Under the pieces are notes generated by a model that did no database searches, was not told the DNA's origin, and was given only the letters and a program-made list of their open reading frames with translations. Shown here one piece after another: positions 21,502 through 21,913 of a stretch of 21,913 bases of DNA (positions are counted from its first letter, which is position 1; every line of letters begins with the position of its first letter). The stretch spans positions 97,939-119,851 of the forward strand of contig VHZZ01001911.1 of NCBI GenBank assembly GCA_009801015.1. Reading direction: 5' to 3'. The position numbers and the translations under genes are program-made. This DNA is from Silene noctiflora (lineage: Eukaryota > Streptophyta > Magnoliopsida > Caryophyllales > Caryophyllaceae).

Positions 21502-21913
21502 AGGGTCATTATCTACGAGTTGAGTTATCGATTTTGATAGAGAGAAACGTCAATTTAACTTATACTCCGTGTTATTTACAGAGTAAGTAGTTTTCGGATT
21601 TGAAAAACTTTGCATTTTATAGACAAATTGAAGAGTTAAGAACGATAAACACCTAAGAGGGGGAGGGGTGAATTAGGTGTACCTTTTAAAAAATTTCTCA
21701 ATTACTTGGTTAAAGATTAACACAAGTAAGATTGTATGGTTCACTTGAGAGACTTAATTTATTATAAGTTCACAAGCATTCCAGCAGGTCCAAGCAACAA
21801 TATGAATGACTGTTGCACATAGCTGACAACGAGATTGATAAACAAGAATGCAATGATGTAAAGACGAGAAAGTAAATAAACAAACAAGACAATGTTTTTA
21901 AAAAATTGGTTCA
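21502..21913. other. Unassigned repeat-like DNA at the window end
   Basis: ACACCTAAGAGGGGGAGGGG and the following GAATTAGGTGT (21650-21681) resemble a sequence I recall as frequent in plant repeats. No end or coding part is visible, and any element would run beyond the window. Confidence 0.3.

Noticed and set aside
1-21913. CRISPR array, bacterial operon or phage-like defence system
   Set aside because: The window is eukaryotic nuclear DNA with spliced genes; no regularly spaced repeats with unique spacers were seen.

Overview
The window is nuclear DNA of a flowering plant, almost certainly a eudicot. It is AT-rich, its genes are split by many GT-AG introns, and it holds many small non-autonomous transposons. 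It carries two complete genes in tail-to-tail (convergent) orientation. Several repeat families resemble ones I associate with Caryophyllales, but that placement is a weak inference.

Gene 1 (+ strand, coding 5919-10142, four coding exons) encodes a full-length phytochrome A of 1125 residues. The conceptual splice restores every phase and keeps the N-terminal extension, PAS-GAF-PHY photosensory module, two regulatory PAS domains and the histidine-kinase-related domain. A non-coding leader exon and a 5'-UTR intron probably lie at about 4630-5899. The residues around the chromophore cysteine look like phyB/phyC rather than the usual phyA, the most interesting coding observation here.

Gene 2 (- strand, coding 20690 down to 12700, 17 coding exons) encodes flap endonuclease 1 (FEN1), 381 residues, with all seven active-site acidic residues and a C-terminal PCNA-binding box. 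The short region upstream of its ATG has a perfect E2F-type site and an ACGCGT box, as expected of an S-phase gene. I see no direct biochemical link between the genes; Arabidopsis FEN1 is, from memory, also known as SAV6 from a shade-avoidance screen, so the proximity to a phytochrome is a curiosity only.

Layout: 1-2220 has two foldback/MITE elements, a degenerate TCGGGT repeat and a probable LTR-retrotransposon fossil; 2220-3700 has a tRNA-like remnant, a 51-bp tandem duplication, and a small Helitron whose 3' end lies in a 211-bp tandem duplication; 3700-4640 has a near-perfect 30-bp hairpin and AT-rich DNA; 4640-10300 is phyA with two small Stowaway-like MITEs in its probable leader intron; 10300-12700 is the spacer between the gene tails, with a clean Stowaway-like MITE; 12700-20840 is FEN1, with intron 2 holding a second Helitron of the same family that was itself invaded by a 569-bp Mutator-like element; 20840-21913 is the FEN1 upstream flank with a foldback element and unassigned repeat-like DNA.

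I found no evidence of a novel multi-gene system. What deserves a second look is the atypical phyA chromophore pocket and the transposon structures, especially the nested Mutator-in-Helitron insertion with intact target duplications and the duplicated Helitron terminus.
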